Shown in pieces: positions 14,516-23,358 of a DNA stretch of 64,000 bases (the stretch's first letter is position 1; each line of letters opens with the position of its first letter). The notes beneath the pieces were generated by a model. The model saw nothing but the letters and a program-made list of their open reading frames with translations. It was not told where the DNA came from and did no database searches. Made by a program: the position numbers and the translations under genes. The DNA comes from Pseudolactococcus piscium. GTDB lineage: Bacteria > Bacillota > Bacilli > Lactobacillales > Streptococcaceae. Location of the stretch: contig NZ_JXJW01000008.1 of NCBI RefSeq assembly GCF_002441695.1, positions 29,030-93,029 of the forward strand, written 5' to 3'.

Positions 14516-15856
14516 TTACCCAACAACAATTTCCTCATCTGGATATTGGATCAACTCTTCATCGATTTTCGCATGACTACCGACCGCATAAATCACCGTC
14601 ATAATCCCGATTCGACCGATAAACATCAAAATCATGATCGTTACCTTGCCGATAGCAGTCAACTCTGGAGTCAGTCCTAAGGATAAGCCGACTGTAGCCA
14701 GCGCTGAAATCACTTCAAAGAAAACGTACTCGATGCCATTATTTTTAGGTAAATGTTCTGTTATTAATAAAATAAAGGCAGAGGTAAAGATGATACCGAT
14801 ATAGATGAACACAATTTCATAGACACGACTAATGATTCGCCTGGGGATACGTCGTTCATGGTATATGGTACTATTACGATTGGCAAAAATTGCCTTTATA
14901 TTCAGGATTAATATCCCAAAAGTCGTCGTTTTTACCCCACCAGCAGTCGAACCTGACGTCCCACCGATAAACATCAAAATCATGGTTAAGACAAGACTAG
15001 CATAACTTGTTGCGTTATAGTTACTAAAGGTAAAGCCGCCCGAACGTGGTGTGATACTTAGGAAAAAGTTTTGTGCCATATAGCTCAGGATATGCCCATC
15101 AAACGATTTGAGGTTCAATAGACTGTACAAGACCGTTCCACTACCTACTAAAGCAGTCGTCATAGTTAAAGCCAAACGAGAATGCAGGGTAATTTTTTTG
15201 ATTGAGCGAAAATTGATTAAGTCAAACCAAACGATAAAACCAAATGAGCCTGATAGAATCAGTAAACTCATGACAAATAAGACATAGGGATTATCCTTAA
15301 ACTGAAATAATGAGGTCTCAAACAAGTCAAATCCTGCATTTGAATGTGCGGATATGGCATGAAAGACACTAAACCAGACCCCTTTTGCCCACCCAAATCT
15401 TGGGATGAAATCTACACTTAATAATAAAGCACCGATCATCTGTGTCATCAAGGACAGTTTGATGACTGATTTGACCAGATTAACCCCACCATTAATACTG
15501 GTAAAGCTATAGGCGTCACGAATCATCATCTTGGACTTAAATGAGGGATGTTGGCCTGTCATATTTAACAGCAAGACCAAAAAGCTCATAAAGCCTAGCC
15601 CGCCTACTTCGACCATGATTAAAATGACGACCTGACCAAAGGTATTCCAGTGGTCAGCAGTGTTAACGACGGCTAAACCCGTCACACAGGTTGCAGATAC
15701 AGCCATAAATAAACTGTCTAAATAAGAAGTAGCCTGACCATTTTGATCTGATATCGGCAATGCCAAAAAGATAGAGCCAATCAAAATGACCGTTAGAAAG
15801 ACAAAGATAATCAGTTGCGGTGGTTTCATATTTTTGACAAATCGAGGCACAAACAT
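14516..15856 (-). CDS. ktrB: KtrB/TrkH-type potassium transporter
   Basis: 446-aa membrane protein of the Trk/Ktr/HKT superfamily with four membrane-pore-membrane units. The four pore loops, each with the conserved central Gly, can be read as SATCVTGLAV, SAHSNAGFD, TPRSGGFTF and SALATVGLS. It forms Na+-stimulated K+ uptake with KtrA. The ATG begins 1 nt after the parE stop codon, so it is probably translated by reinitiation. An internal ATG at MKPPQ (15829) is possible but lacks a ribosome site. The position inside the topoisomerase IV locus is unusual. Confidence 0.93.
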   Translation of the reverse strand: MFVPRFVKNMKPPQLIIFVFLTVILIGSIFLALPISDQNGQATSYLDSLFMAVSATCVTGLAVVNTADHWNTFGQVVILIMVEVGGLGFMSFLVLLLNMTGQHPSFKSKMMIRDAYSFTSINGGVNLVKSVIKLSLMTQMIGALLLSVDFIPRFGWAKGVWFSVFHAISAHSNAGFDLFETSLFQFKDNPYVLFVMSLLILSGSFGFIVWFDLINFRSIKKITLHSRLALTMTTALVGSGTVLYSLLNLKSFDGHILSYMAQNFFLSITPRSGGFTFSNYNATSYASLVLTMILMFIGGTSGSTAGGVKTTTFGILILNIKAIFANRNSTIYHERRIPRRIISRVYEIVFIYIGIIFTSAFILLITEHLPKNNGIEYVFFEVISALATVGLSLGLTPELTAIGKVTIMILMFIGRIGIMTVIYAVGSHAKIDEELIQYPDEEIVVG

Positions 15857-15857
15857 C

Positions 15858-17813
15858 TTATTGCATCACTTCACTTTTCTCTTCAAGCGTAAATTCTACG
15901 TTATTTTCGATCCATTTACGACGTGGTTCTACTTTGTCTCCCATGAGAACCGAGACACGTTTTTCGGCTTGCGCCACATCATCTAGTGTGACCTGGATTA
16001 AGGTTCTAGTCTCAGGATTCATGGTTGTCTCCCAAAGCTGGTCGGCATTCATCTCGCCTAGCCCTTTATAGCGCTGTAACATGGCACCTTTAGAAAACCG
16101 CTTGCGAACATCTGTTAACTCGCCATCTGTCCATGCATATTCGATTTTTTCTGATTTTCCTTTACCCTGACTCATTTTATAAAGTGGTGGTAAAGCGATA
16201 TAGACATGCCCACCTTCAACTAAAGGCTTCATATAGCGATAAAAGAAGGTTAATAACAAGGTTTGAATATGCGCCCCATCTGTATCGGCATCGGTCATAA
16301 TAATGACTTTGTCATAGTTAATATCAGACACATCAAAATCAGCGCCAACACCCGCACCTATGGTATAAATCATGGTGTTAATTTCTTCATTTTTGAGAAT
16401 ATCTGCCATCTTGGCTTTCTCAGTATTGATGACCTTACCTCTAAGTGGTAGAATCGCTTGAAACTTGCGATCTCTCCCTTGTTTGGCAGAGCCACCGGCA
16501 GAATCTCCTTCGACCAGGTATATTTCATTCTTAGCAGGGTTTTTACCTTGTGCTGGTGTTAATTTGCCTGATAACAGGCCCTTATCTTTCTTGCCTTTTT
16601 TACCAGTTCTTGCATCATCACGCGCTTTTCGAGCTGCCTCACGGGCATCACGGGCTTTAATCGCCTTACGAATCAAGTTTTGTGATAGTTCAGCATTTTC
16701 CATCAAGAAATAAGCCAGCTTATCACTGACGATACTATCTACGATTGGACGTGCCTTAGGACTACCCAATTTATCTTTTGTTTGTCCTTCAAACTGTAGA
16801 TGTTCTTCAGGTACCAGGACAGACAAGATCGCTGTCAAGCCTTCCCGGTAATCAGAGCCTTCTAGATTTTTATCTTTTTCTTTGAGTAAGCCTGATTTAC
16901 GGGCATATTCATTCATCGACTTGGTAATAGCTTGTTTGAGTCCTGCTTCATGCGTCCCACCATCTTTGGTCTTGACGTTATTAACAAAACTTAAAATATT
17001 ATCAGAGTAGCCATCGTTATATTGAATGGCAACTTCAACTTGGAAACTCTCTGCTTCACCCGCAAAATACATGACAGGTGTTAGCGTGTCCTTGTCTTCA
17101 TTTAGATAACCGACAAAATCCTGTACACCATTTTCATAGTGGAAACTTGCTGTTTCAGGTTGTCCATCCACTTCATGACGTTCATCTGTTAAGACCATAG
17201 TCACATTAGGTAGGAGGAATGCTGATTCGTTTAGGCGATCAAAGATAGTCGCATATTTAAAATCAGTTGTTGAAAAAATCGTTGGGTCTGGCATAAAATG
17301 TACTTTTGTGCCAGTTTTTGATTTAGGTGCTTTACCAACCTTTTCCAGGGTTGTCGCAGGTTTCCCACCATTTTCAAAGCGTTGTCTATAAACAAGACCA
17401 TCACGTATGATTTCAACTTCCAGATAACTAGACAGGGCATTAACAACTGAAGAACCAACGCCATGAAGGCCACCTGATGTTTTATAGCCACCCTGACCAA
17501 ACTTACCACCTGCATGCAGGACAGTAAAAATCACTTCTACTGTGGGAATACCCGTCGCATGTGTCCCAACTGGCATACCACGACCACTATCTGATACCGT
17601 AAGTGAGCCATCTTGATGAATGGTGACATCAATTTGATCACCAAATCCTGATAATGCTTCATCTACTGCATTGTCGACAATCTCCCAGACAAGATGGTGA
17701 AGACCGATACCATCTGTAGACCCAATATACATGCCTGGTCTTTTTCTTACAGCATCTAGACCTTCTAATACCTGGATGGCATCATCGTTATAATTATTAA
17801 TATCTATTGTCAA
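15858..17813 (-). CDS. parE: DNA topoisomerase IV subunit B
   Basis: 651-aa ATPase subunit of topoisomerase IV. A GHKL ATPase domain (EIVDNAVDEA, GRGMPVG, GLHGVGSSVVNALS) and transducer domain are followed by the TOPRIM domain (YLVEGDSAGGSA, then the PLRGKVIN segment and DADTDGAHI for Mg2+). The start is a TTG, preceded by AAAGGA at about 9 nt; no in-frame ATG gives a full-length GHKL domain. It is followed at 1 nt by ktrB. Confidence 0.96.
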   Translation of the reverse strand: MTIDINNYNDDAIQVLEGLDAVRKRPGMYIGSTDGIGLHHLVWEIVDNAVDEALSGFGDQIDVTIHQDGSLTVSDSGRGMPVGTHATGIPTVEVIFTVLHAGGKFGQGGYKTSGGLHGVGSSVVNALSSYLEVEIIRDGLVYRQRFENGGKPATTLEKVGKAPKSKTGTKVHFMPDPTIFSTTDFKYATIFDRLNESAFLLPNVTMVLTDERHEVDGQPETASFHYENGVQDFVGYLNEDKDTLTPVMYFAGEAESFQVEVAIQYNDGYSDNILSFVNNVKTKDGGTHEAGLKQAITKSMNEYARKSGLLKEKDKNLEGSDYREGLTAILSVLVPEEHLQFEGQTKDKLGSPKARPIVDSIVSDKLAYFLMENAELSQNLIRKAIKARDAREAARKARDDARTGKKGKKDKGLLSGKLTPAQGKNPAKNEIYLVEGDSAGGSAKQGRDRKFQAILPLRGKVINTEKAKMADILKNEEINTMIYTIGAGVGADFDVSDINYDKVIIMTDADTDGAHIQTLLLTFFYRYMKPLVEGGHVYIALPPLYKMSQGKGKSEKIEYAWTDGELTDVRKRFSKGAMLQRYKGLGEMNADQLWETTMNPETRTLIQVTLDDVAQAEKRVSVLMGDKVEPRRKWIENNVEFTLEEKSEVMQ

Positions 17814-17978
17814 TTTACTTTTTCCTTTGGAAATATCGTGTTTGCGCCATACCTACACATGAACTGAATCAATGCTGCAGGATGACAACTCTCTTTAAGG
17901 CCTTGTGGTGCTAATTTCCTTATCAAAAGTGTTCTATACTATAGAATACCTTATTTTTTTACTTTTGGCAAAAATCCA

Positions 17979-18012
17979 CCTAAAAACGCTATCATTAGAC
18001 AGCGTTTTTAGG
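17979..18012 (-). terminator. Hairpin terminator between the topA/ATPase region and parE
   Basis: Perfect 12-bp stem CCTAAAAACGCT/AGCGTTTTTAGG (17979-17990 with 18001-18012). It follows the left copy of the 54-bp repeat, so it was probably the original topA terminator. Confidence 0.7.
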
Positions 18013-18032
18013 GTTAGCCATGTATATTATTG

Positions 18033-18086
18033 CTTTTACTTAACCTTTTCTTCTTCATAGTCACCATTGCTACAAACGACTTGTTT
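18033..18086 (-). repeat. Extra copy of the topA 3' end (54-bp direct repeat, left copy)
   Basis: 54 bases identical to 19717-19770, which encode the last codons and stop of topA. Here the sequence lies outside any gene, starting 9 nt past the ATPase stop. Beyond the 54 bases, homology continues for a few bases (GCCAC) after a 3-nt gap, showing that it derives from a topA allele. Confidence 0.9.
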
Positions 18087-18095
18087 GCCACAAGC

Positions 18096-19322
18096 TTATT
18101 CACTAGATAATAACCATTTTGCTGCGGAAACAATAGCAATCCCCTTTATATCGGAAATACCTTCATCTACTCCTAAAATTAACGTTTTACTATGATTATC
18201 TGCTATTTTCAATAAATTTTCTATTTCTCGATCACTATTTTCTGGTAAACGATAGGCAACTTGAAAATACGCTATTTTACCATTTTTAATGGCTACAAAA
18301 TCAATTTCAGACTTGTCAACATTACCATATTTTAATGCATATCCGCGTCTTAACAATTCAACTGCCACTATCGCTTCTAATCGATTACCCAAATTGCTAT
18401 TATTATTTTCAACTTGGGATTGCCACAAGCCATTATCAACTGAATAATACTTGGCACCTGCTCTTAATCGTTGCTTGCCGCGAAGCTGTGTCTGATCAAC
18501 TCGATAAAAAAGAAATGCTGACTCAATTAGGCTAAGATATTCTCTCAACAAGGTTGTTGAGATATTAAATCCTGAACCCTGCAATCTTTTTTGTAAGGTT
18601 GTCACACTAATCTCACTACTCGTTGCATCATAAAGATAGAGGACAATTAATCTGAGTAAAAAAACTTGCTTTGCACTCGAGCGAATCGATACATCACGTA
18701 GCATGATTGAGTCAAAAATATCAGATAAAAACTTAAGTTGTTGGCTAGTATCCGTTGTGGTTGTAATGACACTTGGCATTGCGCCATACATCATATAATC
18801 ATGCAAAGCAGTTTCCATATTAGTTGTGGATACAGATTGTGCCAATTGTCTAACTTGTAAGTATTCCTTAAATGAGAATGGAAATACTTGAATCTGGACA
18901 TAACGACCCGATAAGCGTGTAGCGAGTTCTCCTGATAGAATCGACGCATTTGATCCAGTTAGATAAATATCACAATCAAAATCAACTCGCAAACTATTCA
19001 CCACTTTTTGCCAGTCATTTGCCAATTGGATTTCATCAAAGAAAAAGTAATGTTTATTTTTCGAGTTAACTTTCTCAACAAGATATTGATAGAAAACTTT
19101 GAAATCATTTGCTAAATCAGAAAACATTAATGATTCGAAATTAATATAGATGATTTGTTCATCTGTCACATCCGCACGATGTTTGATAACATCTCTGATT
19201 TGTTTCATCAAGACCGATTTACCTGATCGTCTAACCCCTGTAATCACTTTTATAAACTCATTATCAATATTTGCTTTCAATTCATCTAAATATTTTGTAC
19301 GCGCTATCATCTCGACCCTCAT
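18096..19322 (-). CDS. AAA+ ATPase with C-terminal DUF4143 domain
   Basis: 408-aa protein of the AAA_14/DUF4143 family. Walker A GVRRSGKS (29-36), Walker B FFFDEIQ (93-99), a sensor region TGSNASILSGELATRLSGR and the characteristic FPFSFKEYL follow in order. The C-terminal half contains GNRLEAIVAVELLRRG, KSEIDFVA and YFQVAY, the layout of the nuclease-like fold in DUF4143, but with Gln/Val rather than a clear ExK. Functions in this family are poorly defined. An ATG at M5 (19310), with GAGG upstream, is an alternative start. The gene is alone between two copies of the topA 3' end and looks like an acquired island. Confidence 0.9.
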   Translation of the reverse strand: MRVEMIARTKYLDELKANIDNEFIKVITGVRRSGKSVLMKQIRDVIKHRADVTDEQIIYINFESLMFSDLANDFKVFYQYLVEKVNSKNKHYFFFDEIQLANDWQKVVNSLRVDFDCDIYLTGSNASILSGELATRLSGRYVQIQVFPFSFKEYLQVRQLAQSVSTTNMETALHDYMMYGAMPSVITTTTDTSQQLKFLSDIFDSIMLRDVSIRSSAKQVFLLRLIVLYLYDATSSEISVTTLQKRLQGSGFNISTTLLREYLSLIESAFLFYRVDQTQLRGKQRLRAGAKYYSVDNGLWQSQVENNNSNLGNRLEAIVAVELLRRGYALKYGNVDKSEIDFVAIKNGKIAYFQVAYRLPENSDREIENLLKIADNHSKTLILGVDEGISDIKGIAIVSAAKWLLSSE

Positions 19323-19337
19323 CAGTCCTTTTCATTC

Positions 19338-19346
19338 ATTATAGCA
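19338..19346 (-). promoter_or_regulatory. Extended -10 promoter of the ATPase gene
   Basis: The minus strand reads TGCTATAAT about 15 nt before the ATG at 19322. No clear -35 is seen. Confidence 0.55.
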
Positions 19347-19625
19347 CAAAAAAGAAACTTGTAAATTTATTTTTTAAACTTATAACACAAAAAAAATTTA
19401 AAAGTTTATTTATATCACTAATTAAGGCATGTAGATAACAGGAAAGTATGCTCCGAAAGATGTATCTTATCTGAACTGTCTATAATAATCATTGCTAATA
19501 ACATCTATGCACCAAACACAAGTAAAAAATACCTTGTTTTACCTCTAGTTTACTCCTTTTAGTGACTTCCCACCGTAGAGTTGACAAATCCAAAATTACG
19601 CCACACCCTAGATTATACAGAACCC

Positions 19626-19656
19626 AAAAAACAAGCAACATCAAAGTCACTTGCTT
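19626..19656 (-). terminator. Terminator downstream of topA
   Basis: Stem AAGCAA/TTGCTT (19633-19638 with 19651-19656), followed on the minus strand by GTTTTTT. It lies inside the island between the two repeats. Confidence 0.55.
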
Positions 19657-19716
19657 TCTATTTACTGATGAATCAGTGCTATTTAAAATCAAGAACTGAA
19701 CAATTACTTAGCAGGC

Positions 19717-19770
19717 CTTTTACTTAACCTTTTCTTCTTCATAGTCACCATTGCTACAAACGACTTGTTT
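19717..19770 (-). repeat. 54-bp direct repeat, right copy (within topA)
   Basis: Includes the topA stop codon and the codons for [15 protein letters not shown]. Identical to 18033-18086; the two copies are 1684 bp apart. Confidence 0.9.
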
Positions 19771-22017
19771 ACCGCCACCACGGACTTTCTTCTCGACCAA
19801 GAACTGATTACATTTTGGACAGTCTCGACCGATTGGTTTATCCCATGAAGTAAACTCACAGTCAGGATAGCGTGCACAGCCATAGAATATCCGATTACGT
19901 TTTGATTTACGTTCAATGACTTGTCCTTCATGACAGGTCGGACAAATCACACCGATTTCCTTAACGATGGCCTTAGTATTGCGGCAATCTGGGAAATTAC
20001 TACATGCATAAAACTTGCCATATTTGCCAAGTTTGATCACCATAGCATGGCCACAAATATCACAGTCAAATCCGGCTGGTTCATCTTTGATCTGAATCTT
20101 CTCAATTTCAGTTTCAGCTTTTTCAAGTTCCAGTGCAAAAGGACGATAGAATTCATCTACGACCTTAACCCATTGACGGCTACCATGCTCAACGTCATCT
20201 AATGAACGTTCCATCTCAACGGTAAAAGCTGTATTGACAATATTAGGGAAAAATTCAACAACCATGTTATTGACGATTTCACCAAGTTCTGTCGGTTCAA
20301 AGCGTTTAGCCGACAGTTTAACATAATATCGCCGTTGGATTGTTTCCAGAGTCGGTGCATAGGTAGACGGTCGCCCCACACCAATTTCTTCAAGTATCTT
20401 AATCAGCGTTGCTTCACTATAACGTGCTGGTGGTTGCGTGAAATGCTGCTCAGGTTTAATCGCTGCTTTCTTAACCAGATCTCCAGCAGCCATCTCAGGT
20501 AGCATTTTATTTTTATCCGCATCATTATAGACAGCCATATACCCATCAAATTTGACTTGAGAGCCGTTTGACGTAAACATGACACCGTTTTGAGACAGAT
20601 TTACTTTGACTGTATCAAATACAGCAGGTGTCATTTGACTGGCAACAAACCGATTCCAAATCAAACGATAGAGTTTTAACTGGTCTTTGTCCAGATACTT
20701 GGCGATGTTCTCTGGCGTATTGAGCACATTTGACGGACGAATTGCTTCATGGGCATCTTGCGCACCAGCTACATTCTTGACCTTACTGCCATGTTTACTA
20801 TAAGCTTCACCAAATGTAGACACGATATAGCTTGCAGCTGCAGCTTGGGCAACAGGTGAGATCCTTGTCGAGTCAGTTCTCATATAGGTAATCAAACCTT
20901 GATGACCGTTAGGACCAAGTGTGATACCTTCATAAAGTTGTTGGGCAACTGACATCGTTTTTCTAGCTCTAAAGTTAATTTTATTGGCAGAATCTTGCTG
21001 TAAAGAAGACGTTGTATAAGGCAGTGGTGCATTTCTGCGACGTTCTTTTTTATCAACCTTATCGACTGTAAAGTCGTCTGAAGTCAGGCGTGCCATAACT
21101 TCTAAGACATCTGAATTTTTTTCTAATTTTTTCTTCTTACCATCAAGGCCATAGAAACTACCTGGAAACTTCTTAGTCCCTTTTTTGAAATCCCCTTCGA
21201 TAGACCAGTATTCTTCAGGAATAAAAGCATTAATTTCATTTTCCCGATCAATAATTAGCTTCAAGGCAATCGACTGAACACGTCCTGCTGATAAGCCTTT
21301 CTTAATTTTTTTCCAAAGAATTGGTGAAATTGAATACCCGACTAATCGGTCTAAAATACGTCTTGCTTGTTGGGCATCAACTAAATCTAAGTCAATAGAA
21401 CGCGGTTCTTTGAAGGCATCCTTTACTGCATCTTTAGTGATTTCATTAAAGACAACACGATTTTTATCATGGACATCTAGTCCTAAAATATGCGCCAAGT
21501 GCCAAGAGATTGCTTCTCCTTCTCTATCCGGGTCACTTGCTAGATAGACGGCTTTGGCATTTTTAGCCTCTTTTTTAAGAGAGTTAATCAATGGCCCTTT
21601 ACCACGAATATTAATATATTGTGGTTCATAATCATTTTCTATATCGACAGACATAGTTGATTTTTTCAAATCACGAATATGTCCTACAGAAGCGACCACT
21701 CTATAATTACGACCTAGATATTTTTCGATGGTCTTAGCTTTGGCTGGTGATTCGACGATAACAAGATTCTTTTTGATCTTTGAAGCAGCTTTCTTTTTAG
21801 CTGGCTTCTTTACTGCCGTCTTTTTTTTAGCTGTCGTCGCCTTAGTAGCCACTTTTTTTACTGCTGCCGTTTTTTTAGGAGCAGCTTTAGCAGCCGTTTT
21901 AGTTGCTGTTTTAGTTGCTGTTTTAGTTGCTGTTGTCTTTTTAGGAGTTGCTTTCTTTACTGGTGTTTTGCTTACTGCTTTTTCTTCTGATGTCCTTGCG
22001 ACCATGCATGGTGCCAA
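19720..22017 (-). CDS. topA: DNA topoisomerase I with Lys/Ala-rich N-terminal tail
   Basis: Type IA topoisomerase relaxing negative supercoils. From the TTG at 22017 it is 765 aa; the ATG at 22005 (761 aa) is equally possible. A basic tail of about 80 residues ([10 protein letters not shown] repeats, KKAAPKK) precedes the TOPRIM domain ([28 protein letters not shown]). GLSAGRVQS and the catalytic Tyr378 in [10 protein letters not shown] follow. Three zinc ribbons end the protein: the first two are complete four-Cys units (CDIC...CSNFPDC and CPTC...CARYPDC). The third, CPKC...CSNGDY, has Gly in place of the fourth Cys. The 3' end overlaps the 54-bp repeat. Confidence 0.95.
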   Translation of the reverse strand: MAPCMVARTSEEKAVSKTPVKKATPKKTTATKTATKTATKTAAKAAPKKTAAVKKVATKATTAKKKTAVKKPAKKKAASKIKKNLVIVESPAKAKTIEKYLGRNYRVVASVGHIRDLKKSTMSVDIENDYEPQYINIRGKGPLINSLKKEAKNAKAVYLASDPDREGEAISWHLAHILGLDVHDKNRVVFNEITKDAVKDAFKEPRSIDLDLVDAQQARRILDRLVGYSISPILWKKIKKGLSAGRVQSIALKLIIDRENEINAFIPEEYWSIEGDFKKGTKKFPGSFYGLDGKKKKLEKNSDVLEVMARLTSDDFTVDKVDKKERRRNAPLPYTTSSLQQDSANKINFRARKTMSVAQQLYEGITLGPNGHQGLITYMRTDSTRISPVAQAAAASYIVSTFGEAYSKHGSKVKNVAGAQDAHEAIRPSNVLNTPENIAKYLDKDQLKLYRLIWNRFVASQMTPAVFDTVKVNLSQNGVMFTSNGSQVKFDGYMAVYNDADKNKMLPEMAAGDLVKKAAIKPEQHFTQPPARYSEATLIKILEEIGVGRPSTYAPTLETIQRRYYVKLSAKRFEPTELGEIVNNMVVEFFPNIVNTAFTVEMERSLDDVEHGSRQWVKVVDEFYRPFALELEKAETEIEKIQIKDEPAGFDCDICGHAMVIKLGKYGKFYACSNFPDCRNTKAIVKEIGVICPTCHEGQVIERKSKRNRIFYGCARYPDCEFTSWDKPIGRDCPKCNQFLVEKKVRGGGKQVVCSNGDYEEEKVK
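21897..21935 (-). repeat. Three tandem 12-bp repeats in topA
   Basis: AGTTGCTGTTTT occurs in tandem three times (the last copy partial) and encodes repeated TKTA units in the basic tail. In-frame copy-number change would alter tail length without breaking the gene. Confidence 0.7.
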
Positions 22018-22129
22018 CTTTCTATTAAAGTATTGTCAACCCATCATAACGGCTTTTTTTACGATTGTCAAGAAAAAAAGAAAGTTAATGTTTTTCTTAT
22101 AGGAGAAACACATTCATATTTTTATAATA

Positions 22130-22157
22130 AAAAGCAGTGTTAAACGCTTAACACTGC
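22130..22157 (-). terminator. Terminator of lrgAB
   Basis: Perfect 10-bp stem GCAGTGTTAA/TTAACACTGC with a 4-nt loop (22134-22157), followed by TTTTTATT on the minus strand. Confidence 0.85.
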
Positions 22158-22196
22158 GGGTTAATGCCCTAATAATGAGCCACTATTTCGATACAC

Positions 22197-22892
22197 TTAT
22201 TTTAAGATAATTGCTGCAATAATCGGACTAACGATGACATAAACAATACCTGTCACACCAATCGACAAACCAGCCATTGCCCCTTCTATTTGGCCCAGTT
22301 GCATGGCTGCTCCTGTCCCAATCGCATGACCCGTTCCACCTAAAGCAACACCTTTGGCGACACGATCTTTGATCCCAAATAGATCCAGTAAGACTGGACC
22401 AACAACCGAACTAATGATCCCGGTGAGCACCACAACAACTAAGGTAATGGTTGCCATACCCCCCATTTTACTGGTGATACCTACGGCCATTGCTGTGGTG
22501 ACTGATTTTGGAAATAGACTGATGGCTAGAAAATAATTCATGCCAAATAGTTTGGCTAGCACGGCTGTTAGTGCCGTGTTAACGATTGCACCTATAATCA
22601 CGCCTGACAAAATACTGCGTACATGAAACTTCATCAACTTGAATGCTTGAAATAGGGGAATACCCAATGCAACAGTAGACGGAATAATCAGGGTATTGAG
22701 ATACGACCCACCAACATAATAAGCTTTATAGGAAATGCCTGTTAATTTGAGAAAGACAATCACCATGATAACGGCTACTAATAAAGGGTTAGTTGCTGGA
22801 TTTGTCCACTTACGATGGATTTGAGCTGCAATAAAGTAGGCAAAAATTGATACAGTCAGGCCAAAGAGCGGATTAGAAAAGACATCTTTCAT
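22197..22892 (-). CDS. lrgB: LrgB/CidB-family membrane protein
   Basis: 231-aa integral membrane protein with six to eight hydrophobic segments and the LrgB signatures SLFPKSVTTAMAVGI, VVGPVLLD and GTGHAIGTGAA. It works with LrgA, encoded just upstream with a 4-bp ATGA overlap. The pair was described as holin/antiholin-like regulators of autolysis; homologous pairs in Bacillus and S. mutans take part in pyruvate uptake. Both roles come from the family, not from this sequence. Confidence 0.93.
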   Translation of the reverse strand: MKDVFSNPLFGLTVSIFAYFIAAQIHRKWTNPATNPLLVAVIMVIVFLKLTGISYKAYYVGGSYLNTLIIPSTVALGIPLFQAFKLMKFHVRSILSGVIIGAIVNTALTAVLAKLFGMNYFLAISLFPKSVTTAMAVGITSKMGGMATITLVVVVLTGIISSVVGPVLLDLFGIKDRVAKGVALGGTGHAIGTGAAMQLGQIEGAMAGLSIGVTGIVYVIVSPIIAAIILK

Positions 22893-23251
22893 TTTTTATA
22901 ATCTCCCTCAAAATGTTGCTTGATAAACTGTGTCACAAACCCAATTACAGCAAAATTGACAACAATAGCAAGTAAGGTGATCACGATAATTTGCCACCAA
23001 TAGGTTGAAATCGCATCCCAATGGCTCATGATCCCAACACCAGCTGGTAAGAATAAGATCGTCATATTCTCGATCATAAATTGGCCTGCATCATAAATTT
23101 GTCGCAATCTAATCAGTTTAAACTTCAATGCTAAAAATAATAAAACCATCCCAATAATTGAGCCTGGCACTGGCAAGTTCAAGCCAGTCGATAAAAATTC
23201 TCCTACTATAGAAAATAAGAGAATATACATAAATTGAAAATAAATTTTCAT
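22889..23251 (-). CDS. lrgA: LrgA/CidA-family holin-like protein
   Basis: 120-aa membrane protein with four hydrophobic segments and the family motif LPVPGSIIGMVLLF, then FLPAGVGIM. First gene of lrgAB. Upstream are a TATAAT box about 33 nt before the ATG and a CodY-like box (23295-23309) just upstream of that -10 box, suggesting control by branched-chain amino acids and GTP. Confidence 0.92.
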   Translation of the reverse strand: MKIYFQFMYILLFSIVGEFLSTGLNLPVPGSIIGMVLLFLALKFKLIRLRQIYDAGQFMIENMTILFLPAGVGIMSHWDAISTYWWQIIVITLLAIVVNFAVIGFVTQFIKQHFEGDYKK

Positions 23252-23294
23252 TTAATTTCTGCAACCTTTCTAATCTTTAAGTTTATTATAACCC

Positions 23295-23309
23295 TTTTTT
23301 CTGAAAATT
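23295..23309 (-). promoter_or_regulatory. CodY-box-like site at the lrgA promoter
   Basis: On the minus strand AATTTTCAGAAAAAA matches the CodY consensus AATTTTCWGAAAATT at 13 of 15 positions. It lies just upstream of the TATAAT box. Confidence 0.45.
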
Positions 23310-23314
23310 ACAGG

Positions 23315-23352
23315 AAAAAAGATACCTTTTGACGTCAAAAAATATCTTTTTT
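23315..23352 (-). terminator. Terminator of capA
   Basis: Arms AAAAAAGATA/TATCTTTTTT enclose the inner palindrome TTTTGACGTCAAAA, forming a long hairpin with a terminal T-run. Confidence 0.75.
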
Positions 23353-23358
23353 CTAGGG

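Larger units (their letters stand above)
19323..19716. other. 394-bp spacer between the ATPase gene and topA
   Basis: AT-rich DNA holding the ATPase promoter and the present topA terminator (19626-19656). A 65-codon minus-strand frame exists at 19495-19692 but begins with TTG and lacks a ribosome site. Its sequence around DLSTLRWEVTKRSKLEV looks like a relic of mobile DNA, but I cannot name a family. I call no gene here. Confidence 0.5.

Noticed and set aside
19495..19692. 65-codon frame downstream of topA considered as a small gene
   Set aside because: TTG start, no ribosome site, overlaps the topA terminator, and no recognisable domain.
19704..19931. 75-codon minus-strand frame at the topA 3' end
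   Set aside because: It lies in another reading frame of topA, which is clearly the coding frame through its zinc ribbons.
21728..22102. 124-codon plus-strand frame with repeated AVLVAVLVA, looking like a membrane protein
   Set aside because: It is the complement of the Lys/Ala-rich topA tail. The pattern is an artefact of AAA/GCT codons.
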